Positions 6,430 through 10,149 of a stretch of DNA of 10,149 bases are shown here, one piece after another (position 1 is the first letter of the stretch; every line of letters begins with the position of its first letter). The notes below the pieces were generated by a model. It was not told the origin of the DNA and did not search any database. It worked only from the letters and a program-made list of their open reading frames with translations. The translations under genes and the position numbers were made by a program. This DNA is from Bacteroidota bacterium (lineage in GTDB: Bacteria; Bacteroidota; Bacteroidia; Bacteroidales; Prolixibacteraceae): the NCBI GenBank assembly GCA_030706665.1, contig JAUZOB010000103.1, forward strand, positions 1 through 10,149, given 5' to 3'.

Positions 6430-8199
6430 TTATTTCCTCCAGACCGATGAAAGTTGATATACTTTTACGGTTACATTTGCCATATCCTTTTTACCTGAAA
6501 TTGTCATATTAGCCGGAACTTTATCTTTATTCAGAAAGCATTTTGCAATCTGGATAATTCCGTCATTCGCAAACAATTCCATAGAGGTTCTGTCAATAAC
6601 CAAACGAAGCTTAATTCTATTTTTAACCGGAGCAAGCGGGGCTTTTACGCCTACCAGCTCTATCATTCGAGTATCTAAATCGTACGTAATTTTCTGTTCG
6701 AATATCTCTGTAGTAAATACATTAGATCCCTCAGAAGTTTGAAGTGATTTCAGATCGAACTGTAATTCAATATCCAAAAGTTCTCCTTTAAGATTGGGTA
6801 CTTTTATGAACTTATCCACTCCCTGAAGTGTAGCAGCAAATGGGATGGCTTTTGCTATTCGCAATCGCTCAATCTCTTTCACCGGATTCAGAAACAATCG
6901 AATTCCTTCGGGTGTTGACCGTAAAGACAATTCCCTTGGAACTGTAAACTGCTGATTAAAGGGCATATTTGTATATTCTCCTCCTTGCATCCACGAGAAC
7001 TGGATGCGTCTTCCATCAGTTGCCGGAATATTGCTATATGATTGTGCCGCATAATCATTCCCGCCATATTTCGTTGTAAAAGGTCCGCTCTCTTTAATAA
7101 AATCCTTGCCATTGAAAGTTCCGATCAAATATTTTCCATCTCCTCCCCAAAATACCCAATGAGTATTTTGTTTGTTTCCATCTACAGGCAACTCAAACAT
7201 ATCAGGACACTCGCTACAGCCTAAGTTCTTAATATCACAAACTTTTATCCAATGAATCAAGTCTTTTGAAGAAAAGAGAGCATAATCCTGTCCATCCAAA
7301 TACAATGCCATCACCCAATGACCGGAATTCGGATTAGATGGATTTTGTCGATCTTCATACCAAAAGACTTTGGGATCTCGATTACCCCCTATTATATGTG
7401 GAATAACAGGGTTTTGAGGATACTTAATCCACGTTTTCCCTTCATCCAACGAATAAACCATTGATTGTGCAGACTCTCCCTTGCCGCGATTTGCAGCGGT
7501 GGAGGTATAGAATGCCACCAAAGGCGGATTGATAATATTTCCATTCTTATCCCTTTTCGGGTGCTTCTGTAATCCTGAGGAATTTTTAGTATCAACAACA
7601 GCAGATCCCGAAAAGACAACCCCATTTTTATCAGCTAAGACAGCATCTGGTTTTTCAGTCCAATGAAATAAATCTTTGCTGACAGCATGTCCCCAAGTCA
7701 TATTGCCCCAACTTGCTCCAAAAGGATTGTGTTGGAAAAAGAGATGATAAGTACCTTTATAGTATACTAAGCCGTTCGGATCATTTGTCCAGCCACGTCG
7801 CGGAGAGAAATGAAACTGCGGACGATATTCTTCTTTGTAGACAAGACGCTCATCCGACATTTCATCCGACATCTTTGTCAAACTGATCCATTTCGAACCG
7901 GGAGTAACGTTTTCAGCATTTAGTGATAGCTTCTTCCCTTTCCATTGCCCCACCTCCAATGTGGCATAAAAATCAGGATTCTCTGGAGCCAGTTCAATCT
8001 CAAATTCAGTTTGCCATACTCCATCAATATTTACAGACACCCATGTCTTGGGAGCTCCTGTTTTTACCGGAAGGTGTACAAATCTTTTGTTTATGGAATT
8101 GCACTCATAGGTTTGAGCGATAGTTTGTGCAGATAAATTTGGGATCGCAAATACGACCCAAAATAGTAACAGTCTTAGAAATGTTTTGATTTGGTTCAT
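6430..8199 (-). CDS. Secreted glycoside hydrolase family 32 fructan hydrolase (levanase/inulinase/invertase type)
   Basis: This 589-aa enzyme should cleave beta-linked fructose from levan, inulin or sucrose. Residues 1-24 are a signal peptide (FLRLLLFWVVFAIP, cleavage likely after LSA before Q25). No Cys follows, so it is a periplasmic or secreted protein rather than a lipoprotein. An N-terminal beta domain (about 28-100) resembles the DUF4980 domain found ahead of GH32 in Bacteroidales. The five-bladed propeller follows with all three catalytic motifs: nucleophile D140 in WTNDPNG, transition-state stabiliser D275 in RDP and acid/base E330 in ECPD. FSGSA (196-200) and the C-terminal beta-sandwich (about 440-585, with RLVIDRTSMELFANDG) complete the family plan. 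Linkage preference and endo/exo action cannot be read from the sequence. It appears transcribed alone, between terminators at 8473-8512 and 6323-6386. No clear Bacteroides promoter is seen; TATCTTTA (8319-8326, minus strand) is one mismatch from the -7 consensus but has no TTTG partner. Confidence 0.95.
   Translation of the reverse strand: MNQIKTFLRLLLFWVVFAIPNLSAQTIAQTYECNSINKRFVHLPVKTGAPKTWVSVNIDGVWQTEFEIELAPENPDFYATLEVGQWKGKKLSLNAENVTPGSKWISLTKMSDEMSDERLVYKEEYRPQFHFSPRRGWTNDPNGLVYYKGTYHLFFQHNPFGASWGNMTWGHAVSKDLFHWTEKPDAVLADKNGVVFSGSAVVDTKNSSGLQKHPKRDKNGNIINPPLVAFYTSTAANRGKGESAQSMVYSLDEGKTWIKYPQNPVIPHIIGGNRDPKVFWYEDRQNPSNPNSGHWVMALYLDGQDYALFSSKDLIHWIKVCDIKNLGCSECPDMFELPVDGNKQNTHWVFWGGDGKYLIGTFNGKDFIKESGPFTTKYGGNDYAAQSYSNIPATDGRRIQFSWMQGGEYTNMPFNQQFTVPRELSLRSTPEGIRLFLNPVKEIERLRIAKAIPFAATLQGVDKFIKVPNLKGELLDIELQFDLKSLQTSEGSNVFTTEIFEQKITYDLDTRMIELVGVKAPLAPVKNRIKLRLVIDRTSMELFANDGIIQIAKCFLNKDKVPANMTISGKKDMANVTVKVYQLSSVWRK
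7851..7874 (-). repeat. 12-bp tandem duplication inside the GH32 gene
   Basis: Two adjacent 12-bp units (CATCCGACATTT and CATCCGACATCT, 11 of 12 identical) encode the repeated tetrapeptide MSDE-MSDE at residues 110-117. The repeat sits in the linker between the N-terminal beta domain and the catalytic propeller and keeps the frame. It looks like a slippage duplication tolerated in a flexible linker. Confidence 0.75.
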
Positions 8200-8543
8200 T
8201 TTAATTTGGGTTGGTTAGTTCTTAGTCTATTCATAAAATCTTCTTTGAGTATATTCTTCAATATTCCCAAAGGAGTTGGAATACTACAACGTTCTCTAAT
8301 TATTAAATATTGTTTTTATAAAGATACGCTTATAATATTATATATACCTCAGAATTACATCCTTGTTGCATGAAAGTCTTTATTTAAAATCTTTGAATGA
8401 CAATTCCCGAAACACAATCCCTACCTCACGCAGGTATAAAAATTCTAAAAAACATTCCGCCAGACTGCTTATAAAAATAAGAGGCTGTCCACCAAGACAG
8501 CCTTTTATTTTTTATCTTCCAGTGCAAGGATCTTCTACTACTA
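8200..8543. other. 344-bp gap between the GH78 and GH32 genes
   Basis: The gap holds the terminator at 8473-8512 and, between it and the GH32 start, about 270 bp of AT-rich DNA that should contain the GH32 promoter and leader. A perfect 12-bp AT palindrome (TATAATATTATA, 8331-8342) is present but is weak evidence in such AT-rich sequence. The short frames here lack any protein-like character, and I see no RNA gene. Confidence 0.65.
8473..8512 (-). terminator. Rho-independent terminator after the GH78 gene (T-rich on both sides)
   Basis: AGGCTGTC (8482-8489) pairs with GACAGCCT (8496-8503) around the 6-nt loop CACCAA. The stem continues through a G-T pair into A/T pairs to 8473 and 8512. In the minus direction the core stem is followed by CTTATTTTTAT, and in the plus direction by TTTATTTTTT, so it can stop transcription both ways. 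It lies 31 bp past the GH78 stop codon and separates GH78 from GH32. The sequence type is common in Bacteroidales. Confidence 0.88.
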
Positions 8544-10149
8544 TTAGTTCAATACCGACTGGAAATTGTAATTACCTGATCCTACCGTAAAGACAGCTTT
8601 ACCTGCTTCTTCACGAAGGAAAGTTACCCCTTGTGCATTAGCTGCTGCATGTCCTGATTCTAAAACAGAAGAAGCTTGCCGGGTCGGGATATAAACAGTT
8701 GCCGTGCAATTCGCAGGAATTGAAACATTCATGATAAGTTTTCCATTTTCAAGTTTCCAGCTGCTACCAATCCGGCCATACATTGAATCATAATAAGCAT
8801 TCACATACTTCAAATCACCCACAATTGACGGATTAATGAGAACATGCTTAAATCCGGGAGCCCGCATATCACAATGAATTCCGGCCAGATGTTTATAGAA
8901 GTATGCACTGACCAGACAGAAAGGAGTATGATTTAGAGAATTATCCCCATCCCAGGTTTCCCACATCGAGTTAGCTCCCTGAGCAATCATAAAGCCCCAT
9001 CCGGGATATTCCTTCTGGGTTACCACCTTAAATGCCAATTCCGGATCGACGTCAGGGAGGATATTCATTAAGGACACGGTTCCCATAAAACCGGTAGCAA
9101 GACGATCTCCCTGAGCATGAATATTGCCAATAATATTTTTAACCACTGTCGGTTTGTTTTCATCAGATACCAAACCATAATCCAAAGGAACTAAATTAGC
9201 AGATTGTCTGTAATCCGTTGGCTTATCTCCATGATAGGATTCCGACCTGGGATCAAAGAACTCTTTATTAAAACTCTGTTTGATGCGATCCGCCCAAGTA
9301 TCCATATCCTGCGCTTCCTGATTCCTTCCAAAGTATTTATTAATCTCAGCCAGATGTTTCACAATATTGTAGTGAGAAGCGGTACCATATAAGGTCAGAC
9401 CTTCCGGTGGTGCCATGGTATTATTACAAATACAGGAATCAGAAAGCGTCATATTAGGAGAAACCCAATCTCCCAGTACATCGTTTATTATTTCAGGCTT
9501 CCCCGCCACTTGCCTTAGCAAACTGCTTTTTGCAAAACGAAGCATCACATCATAGTGTTGATCCAAAGCCTTCGTATCAGCATAGTATCCCAACATTTTC
9601 CAGGGAAGATATACAATTGCTGCGGGCCATACCGTCGTATAACAGTTTTGTACAACACTCGAAGGAGCTACCTGATTCAAACCGCCATCTTTACCTTGCG
9701 TGCCGGCTAAGTCGACCAGCCACTTCGTGTAAAAAGAGGCCATATTGAAGTTGTACATGGCTGCTTCGCATGAAATGTAATTATCGGCAGTCCATCCCTG
9801 TTTTTCACGAGGCGGACAATCCGTTGCAATACTGTGAAAGTTATTAAGCAAACTGATCCGTGAAATTTCCTGAATACGATTTACGACCGAATTCGAACAG
9901 GTAAATGATCCGGTGCTCTCGACATCCGTATGTACCGGCACCCCTTCAACCTGCACTACCTTCACTCCCTTATCAGCAGTGATGCGAATAAACTGGAATC
10001 CTTTATAGGAGAAATGGCACTCAAATGTTTCCACTCCCTCCCCCTTCAAAATATAACCATTCTGCTGACGAATATTGACTCCCGGATCATAAAAAGAGCT
10101 GTAATCCTTATCTTTTAGCTTAAAATTCATTCGATTATTCCGAACATTC
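8544..10149 (-). CDS. GH78 alpha-L-rhamnosidase, C-terminal part (5' end outside window)
   Basis: The frame is open through the right edge (residues NVRNNR precede the Met at 10130), so that Met is internal and the true start lies outside; about 534 residues are visible, whereas complete GH78 enzymes are usually 700-1100 aa. Residue numbers here count from that Met. The enzyme should release terminal alpha-L-rhamnose from plant glycosides or pectin with inversion of configuration. Domains in order: end of a concanavalin-like beta domain (to about 72, including ECHFSYKGFQFIRI), the (alpha/alpha)6 catalytic barrel (about 73-415) and a C-terminal beta-sandwich (about 417-525). The catalytic motif DCPPREKQGWTAD contains the likely general acid E109. 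The likely general base is E391 in NSMWETWDG, followed by the family signature SLNH. D221 in GDW is also conserved. The active site looks intact. Localisation is unknown because the N terminus is missing. It is followed by its own terminator before the GH32 gene. Confidence 0.93.
   Translation of the reverse strand, partial: NVRNNRMNFKLKDKDYSSFYDPGVNIRQQNGYILKGEGVETFECHFSYKGFQFIRITADKGVKVVQVEGVPVHTDVESTGSFTCSNSVVNRIQEISRISLLNNFHSIATDCPPREKQGWTADNYISCEAAMYNFNMASFYTKWLVDLAGTQGKDGGLNQVAPSSVVQNCYTTVWPAAIVYLPWKMLGYYADTKALDQHYDVMLRFAKSSLLRQVAGKPEIINDVLGDWVSPNMTLSDSCICNNTMAPPEGLTLYGTASHYNIVKHLAEINKYFGRNQEAQDMDTWADRIKQSFNKEFFDPRSESYHGDKPTDYRQSANLVPLDYGLVSDENKPTVVKNIIGNIHAQGDRLATGFMGTVSLMNILPDVDPELAFKVVTQKEYPGWGFMIAQGANSMWETWDGDNSLNHTPFCLVSAYFYKHLAGIHCDMRAPGFKHVLINPSIVGDLKYVNAYYDSMYGRIGSSWKLENGKLIMNVSIPANCTATVYIPTRQASSVLESGHAAANAQGVTFLREEAGKAVFTVGSGNYNFQSVLN

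Noticed and set aside
8331..8342. 12-bp AT palindrome TATAATATTATA as an operator
   Set aside because: Perfect AT-only palindromes of this length are unremarkable in such AT-rich intergenic DNA, and nothing else supports a binding site.
8544..10130. Treating the Met at 10130 as the start of the rhamnosidase
   Set aside because: The frame is open upstream to the window edge, and the sequence after this Met enters in the middle of a GH78 beta domain with no signal peptide, so the real start is outside.

Overview
The window looks like a piece of a Bacteroidota chromosome, most likely order Bacteroidales. The evidence is the gene content: a DUF5723-type outer-membrane barrel, a lipoprotein with a Lys/Asp-rich stretch just after the lipidated Cys, a GH32 enzyme with the extra N-terminal domain common in gut Bacteroidales, and a GH78 rhamnosidase. 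The base composition is AT-rich, Shine-Dalgarno sites are weak or absent, and terminators are of the 'GGCTGTC...GACAGCC' kind seen in this group. I cannot name a genus from the sequence alone. I see no rRNA, tRNA, CRISPR array, transposase or phage gene.

Layout. Positions 1-2491 hold three plus-strand genes, closely spaced and probably co-transcribed: the 3' end of a NUDIX hydrolase, a full-length 594-aa Xaa-Pro aminopeptidase (M24B) with every catalytic residue present, and a small bacterial PH-domain protein. They run convergently into a strong terminator at 2628-2670. Everything after that is on the minus strand. First (in transcription order) come a 568-aa lipoprotein of unknown family (5867 to 4161) and, 30 bp downstream, a 472-aa DUF5723-like outer-membrane beta-barrel (4130 to 2712). 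These form an apparent two-gene envelope operon. A 562-bp AT-rich gap (5868-6429) precedes it and contains several inverted repeats. Next is a secreted GH32 fructan hydrolase (8199 to 6430), then a 344-bp gap with a bidirectional terminator, then the 3' two-thirds or so of a GH78 alpha-L-rhamnosidase that runs off the right edge.

How the parts fit. The left block is housekeeping: peptide turnover, nucleotide-derivative clean-up and a small PH-fold protein. The right block is carbohydrate use: fructan and rhamnoside hydrolysis. The two glycosidase genes are separated by a terminator, and no SusC/SusD-like transporter or sensor is visible, so this is either the edge of a polysaccharide utilization locus or a pair of stand-alone enzymes. 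The least understood part is the lipoprotein/barrel pair, which I regard as the best candidate for an undescribed system here. Nothing in the sequence reveals what it does.
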